From assembly GCA_033558025.1 (NCBI GenBank), contig JAUCEF010000016.1, positions 3,410,001-3,474,000 of the forward strand: DNA of 64,000 bases, read 5' to 3'. Source of the DNA: Phytophthora sp. 'mugwort'. Lineage: Eukaryota > Oomycota > Peronosporomycetes > Peronosporales > Peronosporaceae. The translations under genes and the position numbers were made by a program. Numbering within the stretch: the first letter of the stretch is position 1; the number at the start of each line of letters is the position of its first letter. Under the pieces are notes generated by a model. The model worked only from the letters and a program-made list of their open reading frames with translations, was not told the origin of the DNA and searched no databases. Of this stretch, positions 31,650 through 44,400 are shown piece after piece.

Positions 31650-32090
31650 TTGGTATAAACACCGGGATATATCTACTGAGTACCTTGCAATCAGTTTCCT
31701 TGAAATGCCTTAGAGCTGAGTATGTGAGTGCGCTTCGGCATTGCGCGAACTCCTTGGCTTTTCAGTGAGCTAGTCCGTTCATTTCGCAATTAGCATCTGC
31801 ATCATGCTTCGCACCAGTTCTTCGCCCTCTGCTCCCGCCTCAAGCTCCTCCTCGGCAGCCGCACGCGCCAGTTCTGCTCGCTGATCGTCTCGCCCAGCAT
31901 CAAGTTGGGCCCCCGCTTAACCCCGCTCCGCTGGCACGCCTTCAAGCCTTTCGCAGGGTACGCGGCGCGAGTTTGACGACCGATATGCTCGGCGCGCGTA
32001 CCTCTAGCTGCAGTAGCGTGAGACAGACCGCGTCAGCAAACGCGCGCGCCATCACCGCGACCCACTGCCGTCGAGCGATGGGGAGGAGGA
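31650..32090. other. Intergenic, partly Ala/Ser-rich decayed coding
   Basis: After the membrane gene comes about 150 bp with no feature. From 31800 a G+C-rich stretch has short Ser/Ala/Arg-rich frames with stops. It is probably the decayed N-terminal part of the transposase that follows, or its subterminal region; no inverted ends were found. Confidence 0.35.
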
Positions 32091-33237
32091 CACGCCTCAC
32101 CCGATCCTCGAATGTTCCGCGAGAGCATCGGCAGCAACGGCGTACTGGCCATGACCAACTTCACCGCCCTCCGAGATCGTGAGGATTTACGGTTACGTGG
32201 GTGACTACATGGGTACGAGGTGGAACGTCGGCCGCGGCAAAAAGTGCAACCAGACTGCTGTGGACGTGTTCTTCATGACACTCAGCGTCTTGAAAAACGG
32301 AGGCGATTGGGCCGTTCTGGCTAACTCGTTTGGCAGTAAGGCACCTACGTTTGAGAAGATACTAGTGCACTTCCTAGACATGCTCTCCCCCCACCTGTGC
32401 CCCCTGTATGTGGAGCAAGCCGCACGCTCCGACACGATGAAGAAGGTGGTGCTGTCTGGCCATGCGTTTGGCCACTACCCTGCTGCACGCTACACTGTGG
32501 ATGTTACGTTCCAGCAAGGCAACATGCCCAGCGGCATGCAGGCGGATCGAACGGAGTATTACAGCACCAAGCACAAGTTGCACGATTATAAAACCGAGGT
32601 CTCTGTCATTCGTATGGGTTTGGCTATCAACTGTTTTCACTATCGTCGCGGATCCGTCGCGGACACATTCGATCTTCCGCGACAACAAGGCGTTCCATGA
32701 GGCTCAGCAACTAATAAGGCTCCAGAAGAGGGCATGGCGGATGACGGCCCGCTCCTCGAACGTTTCCCGTCTTCGTGGATCATTCTCGCGGATAAAGGCT
32801 ACCAGAGGGTTGCCGACACGTACCGCGTAGTCAACCCAAAGCGTCGCCGTCCGACCGTGCCGCTCATGGTGGAGGAGGAGGCAACGAACCGCAACATCTT
32901 GTCTGACCGAATCGTGGTTGAAAATTACTTCGGAAGACTATGCACGTTGTAGGACCTTGCAGCCACAAGTACTGGTGGCAAGAGGTGAAGTACGAAATGT
33001 ACTTTCGTGCCTGTGTAGCCCTCACGAACGTGCAAGTACGTGCGCATCCTCTCCGCGCAGACGACAGAGAGCATTACCTATCTGCGTCGTCTAAACCACA
33101 TTGGATCTACGAGACTGCACGCGAGGCGCGAGGCCAATCGGCGTGCTCGTGAGAGGCGACTGCTTCGCCTTGCCACGGAAGTGCCGCCTGTCGACGAAGT
33201 GGACAACAGGGGCAGCGATGACTCGATGACGCAGTAA
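32091..33237 (+). pseudogene. DDE transposase relic (Harbinger/ISL2EU-like, DDE_4 type)
   Basis: The frame at 32179-32700 reads MRIYGYVGDYMGTRWNVGRG, then YTVDVTFQQGNMPSGMQADR (first acid) and HKLHDYKTEVSVIRMGLAIN. After two compensating shifts between about 32665 and 32725 it continues with WIILADKGYQ (second Asp) and DRIVVENYFGRL (final Glu). A third shift near 32950 leads to a basic C-terminus, ending SDDSMTQ at 33237. The spacing of D, D and E and the KGYQ and ENYFGRL boxes fit DDE superfamily endonucleases of eukaryotic transposons. The copy is inactive through frameshifts. TIRs were not identified. Confidence 0.7.
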
Positions 33238-33960
33238 AGCACCGCGTATTAGAGGTAGAAATTGGTTGGGTGCGCTGTACCAAACGCGACCTTATAGCTT
33301 ATAGCTGTCGCTCGGATTATAGTATTCGTAGTAAACAGCGCCTCAATTGCTCTATTGCCTGCCCGCAATACTATATTCCATGGATCGCTCCATCTCGCAA
33401 GCTATTTGGTCAGGTAAACGGCGCTAAAGTGAACTGCCTTGCACTTGCTCAGCAAGAAACAATAGCGTTCGAGACCGATATCTGGTAAAGAGGTCTATTG
33501 ATTAAAGATAAGGCAGCCGATGATTAATCGCGGTCAACCACTCGAGTCATCGATCGATTGCGATTGCAATGAAGGCGCTATATGCTGTGGGCTTCGCGTC
33601 GGTCCTCAGGGATTATGTTTGACTAGGGCTCTAATGTGTTCGCCCACTGGATCCACGCTCGATCGTGATTCAGGCAGGTTGTCGAGAGCTTTTCGTGGGT
33701 CGTGCATGGCAACTCCAATGCGCATGGTGCTGCGTCTGCTCACCACAGTGTTGCGTCAACTCACCACAGTGTTGCGTCAGCTCACACTATAACGATGTTG
33801 CGTTTGCTCATCAATATCAAAGCTACCAGTCACGTCTGGCTAGTGGTGCGTCTGATCACTACCGTGATAGGTTCTTGTGCAGCGTCTGCTCACAAGGATT
33901 CTGGCTAAATTAAGCCGCTGAATGACTGATGCTATGTAGTATAATTATGCCACCGCTTTC
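33238..33960. other. No gene; short repeats
   Basis: Only small frames are open here. The visible structure is a 21-bp period (TGCGTC-NNCTCACCACAGTGT) at 33731-33786, with looser copies of GCGTCTGCTCA further on to about 33895. Confidence 0.5.
33731..33786. repeat. 21-bp tandem repeat, 2.7 copies
   Basis: Units start at 33731, 33752 and 33773 with TGCGTCTGCTCACC, TGCGTCAACTCACC and TGCGTCAGCTCACA. Degenerate copies follow at about 33799, 33845 and 33883. Confidence 0.75.
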
Positions 33961-33969
33961 TCCCAAGAA

Positions 33970-34970
33970 CAATGGATCTTGGAAGAGCAAAGTATGCTGC
34001 AAAAAGCTATTTATACCAGATCTTCAGTTGGAGGTACTCCAAGCTGCGGCAGCACAATTTTAACAGACTAGCTTCGATGAGTGTGCACGTAGCCTTTTGG
34101 CTCTACGCTGAAATTCAAGGCAACCCGTACACCCAAGTCTACGCTCCTGCACGTAAGCAAATTTCGATACGTGATCGTGATACGAGCGACAGCAAATGGG
34201 TGTTAGGCAAGGGCGGTCTCGGCTTCGAAAGGCGTGGCTTCTTCTGGATGAGGCCGCTCGCAGTCGTCTTATGAAGTCAACACCAGACTTACAATTTCAG
34301 TGTTGCATGGACAATATACCGAATCAGCCAAGAGTCAAATCGATTCGTACAAGTGGTATTCTGGACGAACGGAAAGTGAAAGCTATCCGAATGAAGGCTA
34401 AGGTCCCGAAGCTTCGAATGGAAAGCTTGGACCCACCGAGTGCCACAGCACCACTGATAGCGATCTCGCCTCAGTAAAAGCTGCCTCCATTCCAGCCAAC
34501 ACCCGTGTTCAAGCTGTGCAAGGTAACGCGACTGTAATCGGACTCGTTGACAAGCTGTCGAAGGCACAAGCCAAGTATCATGCTACAAATGTGAGGAAAA
34601 GCGAATTCTTGCTCAAAATGCGTACGATTCAGGAACATGCCTGGTGTGGTAGATGCTTTCATTTCAAGCATAGAGGGCTCAATTTAATTGGCGCACTTCA
34701 ACAACAATCCACTCACTGTACAAGACGCATTTACAGCAATGGCAGTACAAGTCGCGGACACATTTGCCTCATACAAAGGCATGACGATGTTTGAACCTGA
34801 TCCAAGCGATCCTTCTAGTATTGCATTTGCCCAAACGAGAATCCCTGTTGCAAAAATAAAGTACGCAGATGCGTTGAAGGAGCTCCACTCAGTCTTGGAG
34901 AACTATCCCGATCCTGATGCTCCCCATTACTGGACGAACGGCACCGATTCTTTGGGAGGGTAGACGGCCT
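33970..34970 (+). pseudogene. Unidentified relic upstream of the polymerase fragment
   Basis: Plus-strand frames at 33972-34274, 34516-34680 and 34688-34963 are on the same strand as the polymerase relic and run up to it without another feature between, so they may be the decayed 5' part of the same element. I recognise no domain in them. The last, with VADTFASYKGMTMFEPDPSD, is hydrophilic and may be protein-coding in origin. Confidence 0.35.
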
Positions 34971-36051
34971 TCCAACTTTCGGAGGATATTAAGAAGGATA
35001 TCTTCTCAGTAATCGGGACCGACGACATCAAATCCGTTATCACAAATCCCAGTTATATATATGTACATCGTAACTGACGACTTCAAGATGCTTGATATTA
35101 TGAATTATGTCCCACAAGGTACATCGCTGGAAAGTTATCTCACTACTTACCTCGGTGGGTGCAAATGTGATGACAAGATTAAATGTTCTTGTGGCCTTGC
35201 TATGGGGAGATTCTCTTCTGAGTACATAACTTCATTTGATGTACTCAACGAGACTAAAATCCCACCTAAGAAGGATTTCAATAGCGATCTTCGCTGGACA
35301 ATCGCTACTAATGAAGACTAGGCATGCGTCAAGTTCGTTTGGGAGTACTATGAGATGAAGAGTAGCAAGGATCTGTTGATCTGGTATAACAACCTGGATG
35401 TTGTGCCATTCATCAAAGCTATTCAATCTCAGCGAGAATTATTCAAAAGGTGTGATCTCGATATGATGACTGATGGAGTTTCTCTACCTGGTCTTTCGGA
35501 AAAGGTTATGTAGCAGACATGCCACAAAAACCTCAGGAAGCAACCGAGAATAGCTGCTCAAGGGTTTGGTTTTCCTGAGAAACGAATGAAGGAGTACAAG
35601 GCTCAAGACGCTGAAGCCAAACGTCAATATGATATGACGATTGGTCATTTAAATACATTATTAGATAGGCAAAAGTATCTTTGCGCTTTATGGTATTGTA
35701 CTCTAACTGCTGAAACAGCGTCAGCTGGTAGAATTAATAACTCCAAAGGTCATCTCAATGGCAACATTATGCTTAGCTTCATCGAGTGCAATGTGGCTCG
35801 TAAAGATATGTCCATCGGTGGATTTCAGAAAAAGAAACTTTATGATTTCAACTCCGATCAGTTAGTATATTCAATTGATTTAGCGGAGAAAGCGATCTAC
35901 TGTATAATGAAGGATAATATTGCATGCGGGCCGTCGATTATCTTTAACCCATACGCCACACACAATGAAACTCTTATTCGTGGCGACAAGCTTGTGAAAA
36001 AAATCAGTGGGTATGACGCTAATGCTCTCCATCTCTGGGCTCTGGGTAATG

Positions 36052-36147
36052 ATATGCCTTGCGCTCGTTTGACTACAATAGAATCATATAATGATTCTAT
36101 TGTAGCCTATAATGATTCAACTGTAGTCAAACGACCGCAAGGCATAT
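36052..36147. repeat. Snap-back palindrome A inside the polymerase relic
   Basis: ATATGCCTTGCG at 36052 onwards is matched in inverse by CGCAAGGCATAT ending at 36147. About 35 bp on each side pair with three mismatches (outer arm through GTTTGACTACA). A smaller nested hairpin at about 36070-36105 sits within the left half. Confidence 0.85.
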
Positions 36148-36149
36148 TC

Positions 36150-36217
36150 CTTTCAAATGGTCTGGAGTTCGAATGTCGCTCTCGAATGCGACATTCGAAC
36201 TCTAGACCACTTGAAAG
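36150..36217. repeat. Snap-back palindrome B, adjacent to A
   Basis: CTTTCAAATGGTCTGGAG at 36150 pairs with CTCTAGACCACTTGAAAG ending at 36217. The arms are about 31 bp with two mismatches, with a short centre at about 36181. The right arm is the polymerase-coding copy (frame ECDIRTLDHLKAYFSEMTP); the left arm is an inverted duplicate of it. Confidence 0.85.
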
Positions 36218-36719
36218 CGTACTTTAGCGAAATGACTCCTATTTCAAAAACACTGAAATTGATTGCAGTGATGAGAAGATCATTGGCTCACATATGTATG
36301 AGTATAACCAGACAAGTGGTAAAAATGTTGCGAAGCCCGCTCGCAAGCTTATCGGTAGCTACTTTGGTGAAAAGATTCTGATCTATGCTCCACTCCTTAA
36401 GTGGAACCTCTCCTATGGGATGGAAATCACTAAGACCTATATCTTCATCAAGGCGAGTGCTCACAAAGCATTTAAGCCATTTATGGAAGAGGTATCTCAA
36501 GCGCGACGCGACGGTAATGGCGATGAGAACAAGAAAATGGTTGGAATGATGATGAAGCTCTTTGGCAACTCTGCGTTTGGCATATTGCGTGTGTCCAACT
36601 CCAGCAGCATAATACCAAACGAGTTGCTTCGAGTACCGTTTGCTACCCAAAATCTGGTGCACTCCGGCAGTCGTTGTGTTATTCAGACGAGCATGACTGA
36701 TACCTAAACCAATCCACCA

Positions 36720-37840
36720 TGACTTCTAATTACCTTGTAAGCAAAAACGCTAGGATATGAGATCACGACGAATAATCGGAGGCGAGCACCCGTGCAAATA
36801 CGGAGCTCGAGCGACACCAAAACTGCTGAGTGGATTTTATCCCTGGCCCACATCAACAGTTCCGCGTTTTTTTGCAAGTTTTTTTGCAGATTCCCAGCGG
36901 GAATTACTTGATCAGTATATTATTAGACTACTCTACGTACCGAAGTGGAGATGCTCGAGGTGCGTTATGAGATGACAGAGGGCGCGGCAAAGGGCCTACT
37001 CTCTAATTGTCTGTCACTCCTAAGCGTAGGTGCCATTATAGAAGTCGTGCACTAGAAGGGCAATAATCGAAAGGAAGTTCGTAAACACGTAAGTGCCCGG
37101 CGACAAGGCAGAGTGTTATGGTGGGGCACGCTCTCCAATGCAGTCCGCGCTGAGCCGCCGTTTATAAGTGAGTGAAGAGTGTGCCGCTCGGTGCTGAAAT
37201 GATGTAGGGTGTGCCACCAGAGTGCTCTCCAACTGTCCGCAGCTACGTAAGTGTGTCGCCATTAATATGGGGCAGAAACCGCGACAGGACCGCGTCGTCT
37301 GATGTGGCGCTCTCGCTCTCTTTTTCTCTTGCAGTGCTCGCTGAGCAGCAATAGCTTAAGTGAGCGAGAGTGAGAGCCTGCCGCACACCAGACTCCGCCG
37401 TACCGCAAGTATATTTTGTATAAACCATAGTAAAGCTAAGTTTACTCACATTGCACTCGTAGCGCGCTGCACCATCTTGACCGCTCTTAGCCAGCAATGT
37501 CCTCTAGCATAAAGTCCTTAGTATTGCCACCGCGCCATGCACACACGCGCGTGGCAACATCGACATGCGCAGGATAGCCGATACGATGTGTTCACCTGGG
37601 CGCTGTCAGTATCCTAGGTACTGGCATTGGGGTCGGGCACTGGACACTGGTAGTCCGCACGCATCTCGCTGTCTTTCGTCGTAGTCGCACTAGGCTTCAC
37701 TGTAGGTAGCATTCCATCACAGAGGGACCACCAGAGCACTCCGCACCGCTAAAGGTGTACTTTCATTTTAATAGTCACTTCAGATTTCTACGTCGGGAGC
37801 TCGTGTCAAACAGGGAACAAAGAATTCTTTAGCCCCTGAG
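36720..37840. other. No gene recognised; probable LTR/leader of the following gag relic
   Basis: This kilobase has only small shadow frames. It contains short repeated phrases such as CCACCAGAGTGCTCTCC (about 37217) and CCACCAGAGCACTCCGC (about 37728), which fits a decayed LTR/leader ahead of the plus-strand gag at 37845. Boundaries could not be set. Confidence 0.35.
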
Positions 37841-37844
37841 AGAT

Positions 37845-39060
37845 ATGAATTGTCAACCGGGCGAAGACGCTGTGGTCCCACAGAGGAACTACGAGGACAT
37901 GTCACTTCAAGGAGAAGACGAGATTCTGGTGACACCGGAGACAACGACAACTATGTCCGTCCAAGCAACATCGGAGATCAAGATGCCAGGCATCAGATGA
38001 TCAACTGGCGCAGACCTCTGCCGCCGCCCACCACTCCACTGTGGAGCAGATAAGTCGTGTACGACAGCATGAGGACGTCATGGCTTAAAAAAACGTCCGA
38101 GCACTTTCAGTCCCAACACGAGAGGCAGCTGGAACTGCATGAGCAGCAAGAGCAATCCGACGACAAATGACCGAGCAGAGAATGCAAATCGAGGGCATGT
38201 ACGCCTCTTGAAGGCTGCGGAAGCAGCGATGGGGGAACAAGGATAACGGTTGGACAATCTGGACGAAGCAGTACGTTCGCATGTTGAAGCTCGGTGGGGG
38301 CTATTTGCTGGTAACCCAAGGTCTGGGAACGTCGGTGAAGCAAAAGATGTCCGTGACCGATCGGTAAGAGAACCAACGGTGACGTTAGCAACGGGTGCGA
38401 ATACGGCGGTTCCGCCGTTGTAGCGAGGAAGTTCGAAGAAAGAGAAGGGTGATTTTATGGACAGCTACATGGTCTATCGGTGACGAGTGGACGCTTTAAA
38501 CCAGGGCACGTAGACGCAAGTGTTCGCTATGCCAATAGGCACCTGTATTGAGCAGAGCACTTGGTCCGTATCTGCCGTTTCGAGCTGTTTGCCGTTTCGA
38601 GCCGTTCCAGCAGAGTCCGCGGTTAGTGAAGATGATTGGAAGAGATATTTTTTCGATGCAGGACTCCCGACTTCACAGCATACAAACAGCTAGATTTGGT
38701 AATGCGAAGTTGTGGACGTGAAACTTCAAGATGCTCAGTCCAGGATGTCACAGTTGCTAGCTGATTTCTATAGCGCTGTCGATGGTGTCAACATGGAGAG
38801 TATCATCCATGAGAATCCGAAGCGCGGTGTCGGTATTTGGTCGAGGCGTTGCGCCCCACCACACTTCATTCGGCGGTTAAAGATAATCTGGAGCGCCCTG
38901 CCGGAAAGGCGTTGAAGAAGGATGTGTCTATGTTTCTCCGCTGGTTGCGCCCCCAAATGGAGGAATTTACGAAGTACGAGACACATATACTGACTGCTCA
39001 ACACGCCAGCAGCAGTTTGCAATTTGCCGGCTACCCCACAAGTGCACATAGACAGGCCCA
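37845..39060 (+). pseudogene. Gypsy gag relic, plus strand
   Basis: Fragments in changing frames give one Gag: GEDAVVPQRNYEDMSLQGED near 37858, a Gln/Glu-rich coil near 38100, MDSYMVYR near 38458, SEDDWKRYFFDAG near 38625, then VDVKLQDAQSRMSQLLADFY at 38710 and VEALRPTTLHSAVKDNLERP at 38838. The capsid-type order is clear, with at least four stops or shifts. No protease or polymerase follows, because a LINE begins within the next 100 bp. Confidence 0.65.
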
Positions 39061-39344
39061 TACCTGCTACTGCACTTTCAAGCTTCGGTCCCTCCAGTCC
39101 CGTGTTGTCGTTTCTCCACCTTAGCCTAACTGTCGTGCTGTCGCCTCACCTGACTACCGGACCTCAAGACACCGCCCCGCGCCGCGACACCACCACCACG
39201 GTAAGCCGTCGTGCTGCCGCCGCCGAAGAACTAAGTCGTCGCGACTCCCAATCGAGCCGCTCCCTTGAAGCTGTTGCTGACTTTGCGCCTGTGGCCCTAG
39301 GAGGTCAGAGGAGTGCGGCCTAGCCCTACCGTAAAGGGGGGAAA

Positions 39345-41357
39345 GTGACAGCTGCGAGAGAGCAGCGGGAAGAAGAAACGCCCGAACTGGTCCGTCAGCC
39401 TTCGCAGCCCATCATCATGGCGGCTCCCCGTCGTGACAAGACTTGGCATGCTGACTGGCGAAACAAGGCCCCACAGGTCGAGTTCTCGTTGCCCACCGAT
39501 GATGCGCTCGCGTCAGCGGAAAAGGCTATGTTGGATCCCGAGCCCAACGCTGATGATAAGAAAGCAGCTGCTCTACGTGGAGTTCCCCAGCTCGTCTCGA
39601 ATGAGTTGACCTACTCCATGTGGATTCCTGCGCGAGACCTGACCGCCACGTTCTCTGATACGGAGATCATGACCTCGCTCGGATCGGATACGCAACCGGC
39701 CATCTGGTCGGCCAACGTCAGCCATCTGCGCAATTTCAAGACCATCCGGAACTCTGGCACCAGCTTGGTATGCACTGATCAAGCCATCACATCCAAGTTG
39801 GGTGGACAGACGCGGTCGATCTGCGACCGAAACTATCGGGTTCGACCGTACTCCAGCTGGTCCTATGGACTTGCAGCGCCTGTCTGACGAGGTCGATGAC
39901 AGCGAGATCTACGACTGGTTCGCCGCACATGGGACACCACCGGTGTTCATCTGCCCTAGTCGTACGATTCGCGGTCTGAAGTCACGCAGCCGCCGAGTGT
40001 ACTTCAACCACGCCCGAGTCGCCGATGCTTACGCCAACGACGCCGTTGGGAGAAATCAAGTTCGGTGACCATGGATACGCGGTGGTCAATCACCGCATCC
40101 GTGCGTTCAACCACGGCATGCCGCCCTTACTGAAGGCGATGCACGAGAAACGCAAGGCTCACCCATCATCATCTAAGTCGGTCGACCATGCGGCACATCA
40201 GGCTTCTTCGAAGCCTGCTGTTGCCACGAGTTCCGAAGCCAACGGCACGCCTATGGAAACGTCGGACGCCGAGTACGAGCCATCCGGGCCTAATGGCTCA
40301 GAAGTGAGTGACTCGGAAGCCAGTTCAGGCAGTGCTATGGAAGGTGTTGAAGGAGAAACTGTTGAAGACGGGATCACAGTCCAGCCCAATTCTATCTGGC
40401 CGTCGGACGAAGAACCTCCAAATTTTCCCACTGGTTCGATCAAGCGAACGGACCGGGAGCCGGCGCGTATCTTGCGCGCCAAGCAACTTGTCTTTGGCAA
40501 GATGTCCACTTTCACGGCCAAGACAAGGGAACTACCCCCGTCCCAGACTGGCTATCCAGTACTGGCATCCACCAGCCAGTATGAGTGGCTGAGTGAGGGA
40601 GATGGTGGCAATGTCCCACCTGATCAGGATATGACTCTATGGGACAGTACTCAGATCCCGCCCTCCCCGGTTGCCTCGTATGTCAAGCTGCCCAAGCCTG
40701 CCGAAAAGATACTCCACAGCGCTGCGATCAAGTACCCTGCAGAGACGATCACCCTCAATGAACTCTGCGACGTCATCGAATCGTATCTGACGGAGTTCTC
40801 GAACACCTCAGATGACGGTAACAGCTTGTACGGGATTCAAGCCCAGCCTAGTGTCCACCGCTTTTTATTGGACACCTCGGCACCCGGTAACTACCAGCAT
40901 CCTCGCAGCAAGCCGTTTGGCCACGCAGTTACTCCGAATGATCTCCACGAAGCTAGACCCCTCGGCGAGGGACTACTCGCTCAAAAACAAGTTGGCCGAG
41001 CTCTTCCCGGACGCCGACGACATAAGCCCAGAAGTCGTGCTGCAGAGCCTTTGTTCTACCCCAAACGAGTTCTGGCTCCAAACGCGACTGGCCGAGTTTG
41101 ATCTTGCGTTGCAGGTGATTGCTCCAAGCATCTATATGGATCCGGTTAAGGTCTGCGCTCTAATCCAACAAGAAGCTACTACGCTGCCCTATCCGATGTG
41201 GCACCTCTGGGACGATCGCACCCTAGGGGTACTGGTAACCTCGCCGTTGGCAGCTCGACTCCTTGGTGGCCCGTCGCCGGACGACTTACACCAATGCATC
41301 GCTGGTCTCCAGCAAACGGCTTCGGCAGTAGCCAACTCGGGTAGCCCTTCTCTCTAG
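39345..41357 (+). pseudogene. LINE ORF1-like protein, frameshifted
   Basis: Frames 39345-39887, 39802-40068, 40025-41101 and 40812-41357 follow each other and overlap by a few dozen bases at each shift. Parts readable are SNELTYSMWIPARDLTATFS, WFAAHGTPPVFICPSRTIRG, FGDHGYAVVNHRIRAFNHGM, an acidic Ser-rich middle, and LDPSARDYSLKNKLAELFPD near the end. It is probably the nucleic-acid-binding partner of ORF2; no zinc knuckle is seen. An earlier stretch (39129-39323, ending GGQRSAA) may be its N-terminus after another shift. Confidence 0.6.
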
Positions 41358-41400
41358 TGGGAATTGGGCCCTGAGAGGGTTCTCGCTGAACGCTAACGGC

Positions 41401-44400
41401 ATGAACCGGACCTCAAGGAGCTCGTTGCAGTACTTCTCTAAGACCTTTCACATGATCGGTCTTCAGGAGACGTGCTTCACCGGGCCCTTCAACTACCAGC
41501 GCTTGAAACAGATCTGGAGGCAAACCTCGCAGTTTAATTCCAGCTTTTGGTCGCAAGAACATATGACTACATACACAGGACACGCTGGTGTGGGCTTACT
41601 ACTCACGTCGACATGCCTTGTTCAAGATATCCAAGACGTTACCCTCCGTCATGTTAGCTCGGCTGATATGATGGATCCATACTTACTACTACGAGGTACT
41701 CTGGACTTAATAAGAGTAGTACATTCATGTGGTGTATGCCCCCGTTAAAGGCCAGAAGCGGCCAACCTTCTTTAAGCACCTTCCAAGAGACTTCGAAGAT
41801 GATGTGCTGCACATTGTCGTGGACGATTTCAACACGGTGATGTCAAGCCAACTGGACCAAGCCAACTACACCGACCGGAATCGGTCGCGGAGGCGAACCG
41901 AGCTGCTGGACTGGATGCAAAGCTACTAACGTTGTGGATGCATGGCGCCTGGAACATCCGACGCTCGTCGAGTTCACCAGCCCCAACTCCAGCTCAAGGT
42001 TAGACTACGTGATGCTAAGCTCCCAGCTCTCACTCGGCCTTGCGGGGTATTCTGCACGACTTTCGCAATCGCTCCAATATGGATGACCACTGCGGCATCG
42101 ACTTTCGACTCGGATCTGCTGTCTTTCGGCCGGCTAAGAGACCCTCTGGCGCTGCCCAGAATGGTTCATCCAGCTTCCTGAAGCGCAGCAGTATCTCCAA
42201 TAATCGGTGATCAAGTTGGCAGACATGATCCATGCGCCAACGGACTCCCACTACAACCCGGGCTGCCTACTCGACGAGCACAAGCGTCGCGACAACAGCT
42301 TCCTGCACGAGTTACTCGAATCCCGGAAGAATGCTCGCCAGCGCGAACTTAAGGAACTGCACCTGGAAATAAATGAATCTGCAGCACCGCCTAGCGACGG
42401 AGCCTACCGATGACCAACGCCGGCGGCTGACTGAAAAGAGGGTACTACTGGAGGTCAAGATGAAGGTGAAAAAGTTCTACGCATCGAAGAAGAACTTTGC
42501 CTCCGACCTCCATGATTCTGAGCGAGGTACCAAGTACTTCTTCCGACCGCCTCAGATCCTGCACAACACTCCGATTCCTATCAATTCGCCGGAGGAGTTG
42601 GAAGTCATGTGCCAGGAGTTCAACCAGTTTTGGTCCGGGATCTATCGTTCACCTTCAAGGGAGTTCCATCATGACAAGCCGAAATGGGATCGCATCAAGC
42701 TGGCCCAGATCGTTGAACACACGACCAAGCATCTGACGCCGAAGCAAAACTGCACTGCCTATCTTGACAGCCCACTCACAGCAAATGACTTCTACTGGGC
42801 TATCAAACATACGTCGTCGAGGAAGGCACCAGAACCCGATGGGCTACCCCTGGTCTACTACCTAACTGATGTGCCGCTTTCGAGCCGTATCCTGGAGATT
42901 GTCTACGCGGCTCAAGTGGAGAAAGGCAGGATGTCCAAGTTCCAGCGTCGCGGCCAAGTCTGCTTGGTATACAAGAAGGGAGAACGTAAAGATCCTGGGA
43001 ACAACAGACCCATTATCCTCCTCAACGTCGACGCCAAGCTGGGCCCCAAGATACTGGCATACCGTCTGGGAACTGTCTTAGATAGTCTCCTATTCTCTGA
43101 CCAGTATGGCTTCGTGCCTGGGCGCGATATTCGTCATGCTCACCTGCGGCTTCAAGCACTCATGAAAGTGCATGAAGACGATGACGCGGTGGCTGGTGCT
43201 ATCTTGCTTGACTTTGCCAAGGTCTTTGACAGCGTGGTGTGGGATGCCTTTGACATGATCCTCGAGCACTTCCGCTTCGGCGAAGAGTTTCGTCGCTGGG
43301 TACGCGTGATGTTTCCTGGGACTTCGGTGGCGCTACTATTCAACGGTAGCCCACTTCCGCCCTTTGAATTAGGAAGAGGCGTGCGGCAAGGAGACCCTCT
43401 CTCCCCGGGTCTGTTCGTGCTTTACGCGGAACCTTTGCTGAACTTGATTCGCGCCAAGATGAAGGATGCTGGACTTCGGTGTGGAGACTCTTCGGTGGTC
43501 CATACAGTTATCAGCTTTGCTGATGACTGCACTGGACTACTGAGGGACATGGGGGATACTCAGTGTGTACTGGACTTGGTGGATCTCTTCCGTGAGGATC
43601 GGGCATGGAGCTGAACAAGAACAAGACCGTGGTGCTGCCGTTCCACCCCTGGAACAGTGAAACCGATAGCATCCGTGAGGCACTATAGCAATTGGGACTA
43701 AAGGTTGTTGGGAACAACGACTCGGCCAAACTTCTTGGTATATACTACGGTCCCAAGCTCACAGACGCGGCACGGCTACAGCACATATTGGCGGACATGC
43801 AGACAAGGTGTTAACTGTGGAAGTACCGGGCACGCACTCTGCGAGGACAAGTGGTCATCCTACAACAGATCATCTTGCCTGTTCTCTGGTACACGGCCAG
43901 TGTCTGCTACATACCTGAAACTGGTTTCCAAGACCAAGTCCAGGACGTGATAGTACGGTTCATGACCCATTCTTCTACGTCGAACATCGTGCCCCGATCT
44001 TGGTGGACGTTGCCCATGCACATGGGAGGCCTCGGCTTAACGCCTGTGAAAACGATGATCGAGGGATCCAACTACACATGCTCTGCAAGCTGCTCATGGC
44101 CGTACGCCAGTCACCGGATGATGTACCCTCATGGGCCGCCCCAGTCATTGCGCTGTTTGACTCCGTGATGAAACCTTGGGGACGCGACTTTGACATCCTG
44201 TACGCGCCGGTCTGGAACAGCCCTCATCATGTGGTATCTTGACGGCTCAGACGATGGAGACCGCTTGGTTTGTATTGGCACCATATTCTCTTTCTTTGGA
44301 ACACCAAACTGCGCCCCAAGCTCACGCGCAACATGACCAAGTTTGACAAGTTGACAATGCCGCTGCTGGACAATGTAGATATCACGACTGCAACCAAGAC

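Larger units (their letters stand above)
35040..36700 (+). pseudogene. Family-B (protein-primed type) DNA polymerase relic with HNH-like insert
   Basis: The exonuclease/palm-entry part is at 35061-35510 (TDDFKMLDIMNYVPQGTSLE, SEYITSFDVLNE, DLLIWYNNLDVVPFIKAI). Two in-frame stops interrupt it. A 213-codon frame (35586-36227) contains QKYLCALWYC...GRINNSKGHLNGN...ECN, the outline of an HNH/endonuclease-VII treble clef. It then has YDANALHLWALGNDMPCARL, which is polymerase motif A of the DNA_pol_B_2 family. Motif B appears as MMMKLFGNSAFGI at about 36545. Motif C (DTDS) is missing because the copy ends soon after. Such polymerases belong to Polinton/Maverick-like or linear-plasmid elements. The insert has Trp36 and Phe65 where paired metal Cys would be expected, and Gly48 before RINN, so it is dead. 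Confidence 0.7.

Noticed and set aside
33731..33900. CRISPR-like array
   Set aside because: The 21-bp units are contiguous without spacers and the genome is eukaryotic; a simple tandem repeat explains it.
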